A stretch of 64,000 nucleotides of DNA. Origin: Megalobrama amblycephala (Eukaryota > Chordata > Actinopteri > Cypriniformes > Xenocyprididae). The stretch is from contig NC_063062.1 of NCBI RefSeq assembly GCF_018812025.1, positions 5,775,513 through 5,839,512 of the forward strand, given 5' to 3'. Shown piece after piece: positions 48,853-59,672 of the stretch. Position numbers and translations under genes: made by a program. The notes beneath the pieces were generated by a model that saw only the letters and a list, made by a program, of their open reading frames with translations, did not search any database and had not been told where the DNA came from. The first letter of the stretch is position 1. Each line of letters begins with the position of its first letter.

Positions 48853-49110
48853 GCTCTGGTTCCTATAGAAACAGTCAGATGCGTGCTTCCTATAGACGCT
48901 TGATCCAGCCTAAAAATGCTGTTTTTTTGTCATGATTCGAGCGTTTAGAAACAAAATTGTTGTCAGATTTCAATGGTGATTTCAAATATGAAATTTAATC
49001 GAAAGTTTGGTGAACAGCTTTGGAGAATTTGATGTTTCCCCATTCAAAGAGATAGGAGCTGCACTTGCATGCCCGAGAGGCGTTTCAAAGATGGCTGCCT
49101 AGAGAAATGA
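48853..49110. repeat. Third copy of the 42500-43320 repeat
   Basis: Same ordered blocks: CTTGATCCAGCCTAAAAATG, TTTGTCATGATTCGAGCG, TTTCAAATATGAAATTTAAT, GAGAATTTGATGTTTCCCCA and GGCGTTTCAAAGATGGC. Same orientation, about 5.7 kb away. Confidence 0.88.
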
Positions 49111-50679
49111 CTTCTCTTAAAGTACTTAAACTACCTGTGTTTGATTGCACATTTTCCAGCTTCCAGCCAATCAATTGAGTATTCAGACAGACCATGTTAT
49201 AAATAACTTTCATACCTTGATAACTCCGGCTGTGTAGCTGATGATGATCATCCTCCGCAATGATGCTGGAAATAGACAACATTATAAGAAAAAAAGCAAT
49301 AGCCTGTACAATATGTGTCACCAATTCAGTTGTCGAAAATCATCCCCTATCTATTATAAGGCACTTCACAACTGTGATATAAGCTATACTGCAGATATTT
49401 AATATATATAAACTCCATTCTTGTACGATCACATTTTGTAAGTATGTCATTAACTGCTTGTCTTTAGATGTGTTTCCTTCTATCCTTACATCTCTAAGAT
49501 CTCATGGATGAATATCATTTCGATGGCCAAAGAGGGTCTGTGTGGATACTCTGTTTTTAAAAGACTGCAGTATTTATACTGATTGGTTACTATGGTTAAC
49601 ACTAAAAAGAGCATCAGTTTTTTGACTGAGGCTGGATGTATAAGCATAAAACACATTTCTCCCTGACAACAACTGGCCTTTTTGAAGAAATATTGCATGG
49701 AGCTTTTACTGTTCACTAGGCAGACATTCTCCCAGCAGACTAATTGCAATAACTGGAATCTGCTGTGTGGGTTATTCAGACTGAATCAATCCTGAGAGAG
49801 TTAAAAATGAAATATTTGTCCTTTTAAACATTTTCTTTCTGTTTCGATGGGACTCGATGGATCTTATGGAAATAATACTGCCATAGTAACATTATAACAC
49901 ATGATCCATAACAAAGACCCTTAATTTTTATTACATACAATGAATGACACTGGTTTACAGAGCTAATTGCCACCATGTTTATCTTTGCAGGCCATTTGTT
50001 CTTTCAGTGGCATTTTCTGTTGTTGTTGTTGCCACTGCAGCACTGAACTCAGTGATGTTGTGCAATTGGATTATTTACACTCATATACCCCAACACAAAC
50101 TGTGACTCCATAATTGTTCATATCATAGCTAATTCCAAAAGAAAAGACGCTCTCTTTGTACCAGTGCAAGTGCCAGCAACCTTTTTGACATGAAGTGCCA
50201 TCCCTTCGTTTACACAGTGTTGTTTGGAAAACAAAAAGCAACAAAAAAGAGACCGAAGTGCTTTAGCGCTTCCCTGAGTGCTGCGGTGCTACCCAACTGA
50301 ACCAAACAGCATGACCCACAGGTCACCAGATCCATTAACTTGCACAACCCATTGCAGCACAGATCAGTTTTTGTCAGATTTATGGTTTTGGTGGCTTAAA
50401 GTGAGGAATATTCCACATATTTGTTGCTACATGGAGAAAAAGCATCAGATACATTTTTCAACATCTTCATTAGTGGATTTAGGCTTTGATTTGAATAAAT
50501 ATTGTGATATATATATCATCAAGGCTCAGATTATCATTCTTAAAATTCGATCTAACCATGTATTTTATGCAAAGACAGAGCTTCTTGTAATTCCTGCAGA
50601 CCCGTGAGTTGACCACAATATCATTGTGCAATTGGGGTCCACAATACTTATGCCAACCAAGACAGCAAAGAAAGTGGGG
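49111..50679. other. Intergenic, no supported gene
   Basis: AT-rich, with a few open frames without similarity (minus 49085-49324 and 49486-49749, plus 50278-50607). Nothing is supported as coding or structural RNA. Confidence 0.5.
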
Positions 50680-51514
50680 TAGTATTTGATGACCGACTGA
50701 GCTTTTCAACCCATATTTCAACAACGGCCCTGGCAGTTGACATTGCGGAGAAGTTAATCGCTGAAGTCAAACCCCTTTTTCAAGAATACTTTAAAGAAAA
50801 TGGATATATGGAAAACAATCGGTCATATCCTTGGAATAAACGGTGAGAGAATTATAACTAACAGAGATGAGATCATAATATGCCAGGTATCAGGTATCCA
50901 GTGCTAGTTTTGACGCTTCCTTTGAAGTTACAGTGAGGCGTTGTTTTTATCCACTACTATATTGACCTCGTCAGCTAATTCACTGTTAGATTAGATCGAT
51001 TACACTAGCTATTCACTCGAAACATAGCATGCTGAGGACATCTGCTGGTTAAAGCTGTGTAAATGCAACAAGAACAGCAAAAACATGTTGTGCACACTTT
51101 GAAAGTATTCTAAGCTCATGCGCTGCGGTTTCAAAGTGTGTACAACATGTCACACTAAGTCACGCCCCCAGTGTGAAGTCACTATAGTCTCCCATTATAA
51201 GTCACGCCCCCAGTGGTGAACCATTGAAACTTCAAAACACTTATGACATAATGAAGCTTCATTTACTTAAAACATGTGACTTTGGCAGTTTGATACACAC
51301 CCCGAACCACTGATTCGAAACAAAAAATTTGTAAAGCTTCGAAGCTTCATGAAGCAGTGTTTTGAAATCGCCCATCACTAGATATTGTTGAATAAAGTCA
51401 TTATTCTCTTTCTTTTTGGTGCACAAGAAGTATTCTCGTCACTTCATAACATTGTAGTCACATGAACTGTTTTAAATATGTCTTTTGTAGCTTTCTGGGT
51501 ATTGAAAGTGTTAA

Positions 51515-52481
51515 AGGTGCCCTAGAATTAAAAATTGAATTTACCGTGGCATAGTTAAATAACAAGAGTTCAGTACATGGAAATGACATACAGTGAGTCT
51601 CAAACTCCATTGTTTCCTTCTTCTTATATAAATCTCATTTGTTTAAAAGACCTCTGAAGAACAGGCGAATCTCAACATAACACCTGTTACGTAACAGTCG
51701 GGATCATTAATATGCACGCCCCCAATATTTGCATATACCAGCCCAAGTTCAAGGCATTACACAAGGGCAGGCAGTATTAACGTCTGGATCTGTGCACAGC
51801 TGAATCATCAGACTAGGTAAGCAAGCAAGAACAATAGCGAAAAATGGCAGATGGAGCAATAATAACTGACATGATCCATGATAACATTATATTTTTAGTG
51901 ATATTTGTGAATTGTCTTTCTAAATGTTTCGTTAGCATGTTGCTAATGTACTGTTAAATGTGGTTAAAGTTACCATCGTTTCTTACTGTATTCACGGAGA
52001 CAAGAGCCGTCACTATTTTCATTATTAAACATTTGCAGTCTGTATAATTCATAAACACAACTTCATTCTTTATAAATCTCTCCAACAGTGTGTAATGTTA
52101 GCTTTAGCCATGGAGCACAGCCTCAAACTTATTCAGAATCAAATGTAAACATCCAAATAAATACAATACTCACATAATCCGATGTATGCATGCAGCATGC
52201 ATGATGAACACTTTGGAAAGATCCATTTTGAGGGTTACATTAGCTGTGTAAACTTTGTTTATGCACTGTTTAAGGCAAGCGCGAGCTCCGTGGGCAGGGA
52301 GCGTGAGCATTTAAAGGGGCCGCAACCTGAATCGGCGCATTTCTAATTATGCCCCAAAATAGACAGTTAAAAAAATTATTTAAAAAAAATCTATGGTATT
52401 TTGAGCTAAAACTTCACAGACACATTCAGGGGACACCTTAGACTTATATTACATCTTGTAAAAAAACGTTCGATGGCACCT
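51515..52481. mobile_element. TTAA-type DNA element, copy 3 (AGGTGCC ... GGCACCT)
   Basis: TTAA at 51511-51514 and 52482-52485. Ends AGGTGCCCTAGAATTAAAAA and, inverted, AGGTGCCATCGAACG. Shares CTTAGACTTATATTACATCT and GATGGAGC...AATAATAACTGACATGAT blocks with copy 2. It sits inside a repeat whose uninterrupted relative is at 63337-63567. Confidence 0.88.
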
Positions 52482-52485
52482 TTAA

Positions 52486-52645
52486 TTGTCTTGCTGGCAA
52501 TGGAGGCCTCACTGAGCCATCGGATTTGATCAAAAATATCTTAATTTGTGTTCTGAAGACGAACAAAGTCTTACGGGTGTAGAACAACATGAGGGTGAGT
52601 AATTATTGACAGAATTTTCATTTTTGGGTGAACTAACCCTTTAAG
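52486..52645. mobile_element. Right part of the repeat hosting TTAA copy 3
   Basis: TCAAAAATATCTTAATTTGTGT, then CGGGTGTAGAACAACATGAG, ending TTTTTGGGTGAACTAACCCT before TTAA. It matches 63415-63565 closely in order and spacing. Confidence 0.8.
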
Positions 52646-52745
52646 TCCATGCAGATGATCCAGAACGCAGTCTTCAACCAGCCAAAGAGAACCCATGTCA
52701 CATCCCTCCTGATTTCACTCCACAATTTAAAAGGCATTACTACTG

Positions 52746-53253
52746 GTTTGACCCTAAACTTTTAGAACATTATTGTATATATTCAATTACATCTGACTTT
52801 TCCCCTCTTGTGTCAATGTTTATCCCTTTTGTGTGTGCCAAAGCTGCCACTCGTTTCTAAGTTTTCCGACCCCTGTGCTAGCGTTAGCTGTTCCCGTGTG
52901 TTTTATGAAAGTGGAAGTCTGGGTGATATCTGTGATATATCACTCGTCCTGTGTAATCAGCATGCTGTGTCTGAGGTGTGTTTGAGGCTGAGTGGTGTGA
53001 AGCTGCCCGTGCTGATTCTCGTCTGTGCTCATGTTCAGCCTTGCTGCTCTTCTCAGCATCTTCTGTCTGTAACACTCTGACATAAGAGGTGACCTTATTG
53101 CGCTCAATGAGGGGAAACGTGTGGCGGTGACTAATGGCCCATATCTGGGTGGGAACGAGCATGTGCATGAGTTTAACAACGTATGACTGAAAACAAATTA
53201 TAACTCTGGGAAGGACTAGACCACTTCACTGATTATAGCAATCCCTGACCATT
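52746..53253. other. Intergenic, GC-richer, no supported gene
   Basis: Overlapping open frames on both strands (plus 52808-53080; minus 53168-52884 and 53179-52940) have no recognisable domains. It lies immediately upstream of the candidate promoter at 53254. Confidence 0.4.
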
Positions 53254-53305
53254 TATAAAAGAGCCGCGCGGACAGTGACTAATAGCGGGGGACCACAGTA
53301 AACAG
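53254..53305 (+). promoter_or_regulatory. Candidate core promoter with short 5' non-coding exon
   Basis: TATAAAA at 53254-53260 is followed by a GC-rich initiator-distance stretch (GAGCCGCGCGGACAGTGACT) and, 45 bp on, a splice-donor-like AACAG/GTAAT at 53305/53306. Spacing fits a TATA promoter with a tiny first exon on the plus strand. No downstream exon was identified with confidence, so this is speculative. Confidence 0.3.
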
Positions 53306-53437
53306 GTAATATTTGTAAAGAAATGTGTACTGTAAAATATCATCTGTTGTGTAAGATCTACATGCTTATGTTTTTCCTGCTTTCTATATCCTGAGTTAAC
53401 CTCCTCAAGTCAGATTTAGTTGTTGCAGTGTTTGTTT

Positions 53438-53451
53438 GTTTCCATGGCAAC
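53438..53451. promoter_or_regulatory. X-box-like RFX site GTTTCCATGGCAAC
   Basis: Fits the X-box consensus GTNRCC-N(0-3)-RGYAAC closely (GTTTCC AT GGCAAC, one departure in the first half). RFX factors use such sites for ciliary genes. It is 190 bp downstream of the TATA-like site and 19 kb upstream of cep126. A nearly palindromic 14-mer can also arise by chance. Confidence 0.35.
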
Positions 53452-54254
53452 AGGAGCTGACAAGTTCACTATTGTGTGCAACTGTTGTGCAGTGAACCAT
53501 ACAAGGACAACACTTTCTGTTGTTTGAAATGCTGGGTATGTAACTTCAGATATTTTATTTTAATACTAATTATCTATACCTCAAGGATCACATTATGTTC
53601 AGTTCAGTTTCTCTATTGAATGAATAAAACATTCTCTGCTGTTGTGGTAAATTAATACTTAGCTATTGTAAACGGGGGACCATTTGGTGAAACAACAGTT
53701 GTTAATCAGCCACATGCCAAGATGAAATTTTAATAGGGAAAGAAACAATATTTATGCCGTTCTTCCTAAGAGCAAATAATCACGAATGCATTCAGCATTA
53801 AGGCTCTCGACTCAAATATTAAAACAGTCTTTCAGTAGATGACACCCGGCGCGAACACAACACTAGCATCTCAAGCTGATTTCTAAAGATGCAAAACACA
53901 TCCAGTTAATTTTTTAAAAGTCTATTGCTTTATTACATCACATGTTACAAGACAGCTTTGATCATTTCAAAGTGTTTCCCATTAGAGGTCTACCACTTAT
54001 GCTTTTCTTTAGCCTGCACCAATAACAGCTGGAACTGTGGAATATTTGGAAAAATGATTATTATTATTATTTATTTTTTTTTTACATTGGTGGCACTGAG
54101 GGTTCTAAAATATTAGTGATTTCTAGGGATGAAATACTGACTCCACTGGGGTTTGTTATTACTAGTCTACGCTCAGCGCAGATCAGTGTTGCTATTGTTA
54201 ACTAAAACTATTAAAAATAGTTTTTGTGAATTGAAATAAAGCTGTTAACGTTTC
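53452..54254. other. Intergenic, nothing supported
   Basis: AT-rich, with a TTATTATT tract near 54058. No reading frame or transposon end recognised. Confidence 0.45.
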
Positions 54255-54632
54255 ATTTTAAAAGTTGTAACTTCTTCCTGAGTCTCTCCATCAGTGTCGA
54301 CTCCGGTTTGAACAATGTAAGGCTGAACACCGTTACTGACAATCCTCATTTTGGCTGCGTGAGATTCTCCAGCTTTGTTGTTGTTGAGCAACTGAAGTGT
54401 GAGCTGTTAAAGCTCCGCCCTCTTCTGGAAAGAGGCGGGAGCAGCAGCTCATTTGCATTTAAAGAGACACACAAAAACGTTGTGTTTTTGCTCACACCCA
54501 AATAGGGGCAAATTTGACAAGCTATAATAAATGATCTGTGGGGTATTTTGAGCTGAAACTTCACAGACACATTCTGGGGACACCAGAGACTTATATTACA
54601 TTTTGTAAAAGGGGCATTATAGATCCTATTTA
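54255..54632 (-). mobile_element. TTAA-family element related to 46262-46880
   Basis: Shares AGTTGTAACTTCTTCCTGAG, CTCATTTTGGCTGCGTGAGA, GCTCATTTGCATTTAAAG and GGTATTTTGAGCTGAAACTT with the other copy and carries an extra GTAAGGCTGAACACCG block. The right tip is GGGGCATTATAGATCCTATT before TTAA-like sequence. The left end is truncated. Confidence 0.7.
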
Positions 54633-57600
54633 AAAAAATCTTTGAGAACATTCTACCATATGGCAAAAGAAATCACTCTAAGCTTGCCATTATAATTCGA
54701 TAATATGAACTCTTATAAGTTGATTCCTTTTTTAAATCAGCCAAAAGTCTGAGTTACTGATTTTAATCATTTTAATAAATCATTCACTGATCAGTCAAAA
54801 ATTGTTACAGTGTTATGTGCACTTAAGCATCTATGGACTACAATATAAAATGAGGTTTGTAAGACTTAAAATCAGTATAATCACTGACTGCTCATATAAT
54901 AACTCTAGGTTAAATGTAAATGGTATTTTAAATGAATGAAACATGGCTAAATTCAGTGTTTTCATTATATACTGATTTTAAAACCTAGAGGCTTATCCCC
55001 CCCCCCCCACCTTACCTGTCATTATCTGCAAAATCCATTATCCTTTGACCTCTGTCTCCTGTATCTGAGCTGCATTCGCCACACTCTTCTTCTCCTCCAA
55101 AGTCATGTTAACATCAACAGTACACATCATATCACTTTCATAACTGATTGTGGGGGTCACATTGCCCCAGTGGAGCTGGGATGCTGAACCGCATCTACCT
55201 TGATCTAATTATTAAGAGGTTTCTTCAGGACCCTTGCTAAGTCTTCATCTCTTATTCCTTTTCATATTGTTCCTTATTCAAAGAGCTTTTCAAATATGGT
55301 GTCATCATTCTGTACGTACCCAACGTAGGAGGGAGATCTCCCTGCAATACTGTATGACATGAAAGAGAAAATGCCCTTTACAATCACGAATCTAGCAGAG
55401 CAGGTGTCAGTTTCATGTCATCACTCCCTGTATTGGCACTCACCATTAAACCAATCACCCTGGGTGCAGAGAAAAGAGAGAAATATTCAGTCAACTGATT
55501 CGTTCGAAAAGACTTGCTGAATTTGGAACAGCATACTGCACATTTAAAAAAAATGCTGGGTTGTTTCAACCCATGGTTGGGTCAAATATGATCAAACCCA
55601 ACCGTTGGTTTAAATAACAGTATTTTTATGGTAAAATGTACCAACAATCACATTCAGAAATAAACACTAAGACTTTATGGCATGCCATAAAAATGACCTG
55701 TACTTCTCATTTCCATTAGATTTCACATTGACTGATTTCTCACCTTTTTTTATGTAGGCTTACAGTGACAGATGCTGGCATGTAAAAAAAACACAGGTGT
55801 TTGATCTGCATTACCACATTATCTGATCTAGGGAATATGAATGTTTTTTCCTTAGGCCAATCACATAGCGCTGAAAAGACAGCAGTTTCTCCCTGAAGTC
55901 GGAAGGCGAGCACTGGGCAAGACTTGTTCTGTGGCATAATGCTAATCCATTACGTCGAATCATTCTTACGGTGCATGAGCGTTTTCAATTTATTCCTATG
56001 GAAGCAGAGGTACTGACACACTTTCTTGTCAGTTTTTTCGAAGTGTCTGCTTTTAGGACTGCGGTAAGCTTTTCTTTGACTTTCTTTTTGGGCTCGCCAT
56101 CTTCTATCATTACACTCTGACACACCGTATTTCAGCATATTTAGTGCTCCCTATTGTTGTGGGTGTATTATTGACAACCCAATGTAATAGACAATATAAT
56201 AAGTCTATAAGACGACCCCATTTTTTAGATGTATTTCCAAGAAAAAAACACAGAAAAATACAGTAAGAGTAGTGTACAAGTATGCGGTTCCGAATTCATT
56301 CAAGAACGAAACATAAAACTTTGTGAGTGAGTCACTGAATCATTCACTCAACCAATTTGCTATAAAACCATGGTTTATTTGGGAACTATGTAGCACGTGT
56401 AGCCAACTTATCAATTTGTAGCTAGATATTTTGTTGCTGTACTTTTCAGAACCCTTTAGCAATTTTTTTAAAAGTGACAAATTTAAAGATTTTTTTAATT
56501 TCTGAGACTTACCAGCACTACCCAATGATAGTAAAGCCTGTGACACACGTTGACACACCACTTTTAATAGTTGGCTGACTAAGTTTTCCTATTGTGTTCT
56601 GCACCGTTGGCTCTAATCGGATACCATTGGGTTTTTTAGTAAACTAGTTGAAGCACGAGAATAATAGCAAAACAATGAGCAAACAAGTCAAGGTGGAACA
56701 GAAAGAAGGCTGTTATAATTTTATGTCATGTACCTGAGGCGAATGTTTAATATTAACTTGAGCCGAGTGGAATACAGAAAGTGATCAGCATGCTGGCTGA
56801 CAGTTGACTGTAGTTCTCTCGGTGTGTTCATGTGCAGGTTTTTTGCCCCAACGTAGGCGACGCAAGGAGACAACACAGTCGGCTTTTATCAGTGCTAGTT
56901 GTTTGGCGTCCGTTTGGTGTGTCCCTACCCTAAGGTCTTGCTTTCCTGGCGCAGGCACACCTTTCTCTGCGTCCGCCCTGTTCATGCAAATACGGCACAG
57001 TGATGTCATGAATATGCTGATTAGCACATAGCCCCATCTAGTGACATGTAGTGACTTTTCGACTTGTCCGTTGAAAGTAGTTGGCAACTGTGTGTAGCTC
57101 AGAAATGCACAATGGTTCATTGTTCTGTGGTTTGTTTGGAACTATTCTTGTTGGTGGAACAAAAACAGACTGCCAATATTGTTCCTAAAGTGTAAGTTAT
57201 TAAATATGGACAAGCATTAAAAAAGACTTATTGAACTCAATAAGTAAACAGACTGTTATCTACAGATACTTGATATCAACAAACATTCAATATCAAAACA
57301 TGTCCATGTTACAAGCAAAGATAAACAGTAATGCAATTATCATTGCGTTGTATAATGTTTGAATCAAAGTTTGGGGCAAATATAAAGCAGCACATATAGA
57401 GGCTGGTTATTTTGGAGAAGTGGTTTCCAATCCTTACATCTCTTTTGGTTTCTATTTTTTTTTTTGGCAATAATTGGTATTATTTACTTTTTGGTTTGGT
57501 CTACCTTCAGCATCCTTCTGGGTAATATAGGATTGATTTTCAGTGTTCAAACAAGATTTAAAGTCTTAAAGTACACACTCCCTTTTGTGTTTTCTTATTT

Positions 57601-58484
57601 TTATTCTTTTGCTATATGCCCAAGCTGCAGTCACAATTGTTTGTTTTGGAATGCACAACAAATGCATTCATATTTAGTCAAGAGAAGGATTGATCAGAAA
57701 CATATTTTTATATTTGAATGCACACATACTGTATTTCAATCAAGATAAAGACATTTCTCTTCTTTTATGGTCTAAAATAGTCTCAAAGAGATTCTGACTT
57801 CTTGCTATGCATGCGTTGCCCCAATCACGAGTGGGTTTTAATGGCTATACTGAACTAAGATGGTGGTTTTTCATGTAATCCCTGCTGCTCAAAGTTCTCT
57901 CTCTGGAGACTCTACATCTATTGAATCCATTAGTGGCCTCTGCTTTCAACATCAAACCCCAAATCTCTGATTAAACCACTGTACGCCTCAACAGACTTTC
58001 ATCTCAGTATGCTGCTGACTGACACTGAATGACAGAGCAGGCATGTCTGTCTCCCACAAATAGTAACAGATGTCGACATATATCAGCAATCCATCCTTGG
58101 AAAAGATGCGTTTTCAAGGTAGTCCATGCTAATACTCCAGATTTTTTGCTCGACTAGGTACTTCAACATTCCCAGGCTATTTTGACAGTCTTTGCTACAT
58201 TTTTAATGTGCTCTGAAGGGATTCCACATGCAGTAACTTTTACCTTTATGACAATTTTCATCAGAGCATCATATTGTTTCAGCATAGTTGAATATTCAAT
58301 ATGCTGCAATACAAATGCATGCATTTAAAAAAAAAAAAAAAACTAAGAAAATTAACAAAAGTGACTGAACTTTATAGATTAACATTTACCTGAAAATCTG
58401 ATGCAATGGCACCTAAAATAATCTTATAATAACATTTAAACAAGAAACATACTGAACTGTTGTACAAAGTAGACTTTCCTTTAA
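54633..58484. other. Intergenic, sparse repeats, no supported gene
   Basis: Contains a C10 run near 54999 and a fragment of the AATGCTGGGTTGTTT foldback family at 55549-55605. No recognised coding or RNA gene in nearly 3.9 kb. Confidence 0.5.
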
Positions 58485-58907
58485 AGGGGACCTATTATGC
58501 AAAATTCACTTTTGCATGTGTGTTGGCAGTGGGTGTACACAACCACCCTAGTGATAAAAATCCACCCACTCCTTTTTTTTAATCCCCATGAGTCTCAGAA
58601 CAAGCCGTTAGCAGGTTCCTGGCAGTGTGATGTCACATTAGCTACAGGCCCTGCCCATGAATGCTGACAGACACTGCTGTTTTAACATAGAATCGCCCTG
58701 AGCGAGTTCACAGCGAGTTCATTATTGAAGGCGATTCATCTGCGATAATGAACGTGATATTGCGTGGCTTGTCAGTGATCTACAGTTCTGTCTATTAAAT
58801 GCCGCTCCATTTGAAAGCAGGTGACGGCGATTTCGCGGTAATCAGGGAACCGGCTTTACTGACGAAATGCGCGTGACAATCGCATGCGATATATCGCCCA
58901 GCCCTAC
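58485..58907. mobile_element. TTAA-family element fragment plus hAT-like tail
   Basis: AGGGGACCTATTATGCAAAA follows TTAA (58481-58484), a tip typical of the TTAA group here. The right side ends CGATATATCGCCCAGCCCTA, which instead resembles a hAT-type end. It is therefore probably two truncated elements joined. Confidence 0.55.
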
Positions 58908-59534
58908 TAAAAACCCACATTAACTCTTCTAAATTAGCATAGCAAAACATTAATCACTACTAAATCTCCCATTTAACATTAATCTTGCACAAAAAACATT
59001 ATATAACACTTAATTTTAGCATTTACTCTTCCTTTTGAGTGCCATGGGCAAAGCATGCTGGGAAATTGAAATCCCAGCCCAGTTTCAGTTAAACTTAAGT
59101 TCATCTAAATGAAAAGAAATGAGTTCATAAAACTCAAAACAATGAAACAGTTCAGTTTATTTAAATTATGTCAGTTCTGTGAATTTGAAAGAAAAAGAAA
59201 GTGCTAAATACTCATAAAAGTTCATCTGATTGAACTAATTAGTTTAATTTAAGTTTGTCCTACTCAAACCAATGAATTATTTAGAGAGTTAGGGTTTACA
59301 AGGTAAACTAACTAGGTAAACTAACTAGAAAGTGCTAAATCTTTTCTGCTGAATTAACTTTGCTACAAAATATTTTCTTATTGTACAGTATAGGGTCCAG
59401 TGCCCCAGTATAAAGATGCAGACACTATATGTAAAAAGCCATTGTCTATCAGATCAGAACTTGGGTCCAGGCTACTAAAAATATCATGACCTCCTTACAT
59501 TCAACACATTCACTGTTTGCCTAAATCAGTCTCC
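58908..59534. other. Intergenic, nothing supported
   Basis: AT-rich. A short direct duplication AGGTAAACTAACT occurs near 59300-59325. No gene or clear transposon end. Confidence 0.45.
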
Positions 59535-59672
59535 ATCTCCTCTCACTGTTGGTTGGTGTGTGGAGGGCGTTCTTATGCTCTTTGTCTGGCATTGCACCAT
59601 CTAGGTAGATGCTAAACAAAAATGCTTTGAGTGTGAAAAAAGCGGTATATAAATGAAAGGAATTATTATCAT
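59535..59672 (+). mobile_element. LINE/SINE 3' tail
   Basis: GGTTGGTGTGTGGAGGGCGT, CACCATCTAGGTAGATGC, AATGCTTTGAGTGTG and AAGCGGTATATAAATGAAAG then GAATTATTAT follow in order. This is the 3' end shared by fish L2-like LINEs and SINEs that use them. The 5' part is missing. Confidence 0.65.

Larger units (their letters stand above)
50680..52740 (+). mobile_element. LINE ORF2 fragment split by younger insertions
   Basis: VVFDDRLSFSTHISTT at 50680-50733 and MQMIQNAVFNQPKRTHVTS at 52649-52705 are two pieces of the C-terminal reverse-transcriptase-region protein of L2/Rex1-type LINEs, in the right order and strand. They are normally about 120 bp apart. Nearly 1.9 kb of foreign DNA, including the TTAA element at 51515-52481 and its own host repeat, now separates them. 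Confidence 0.65.

Noticed and set aside
52808..53179. Overlapping open frames on both strands just before the TATA-like site
   Set aside because: No domains, no conserved start, mutually overlapping; lie upstream of the candidate promoter.
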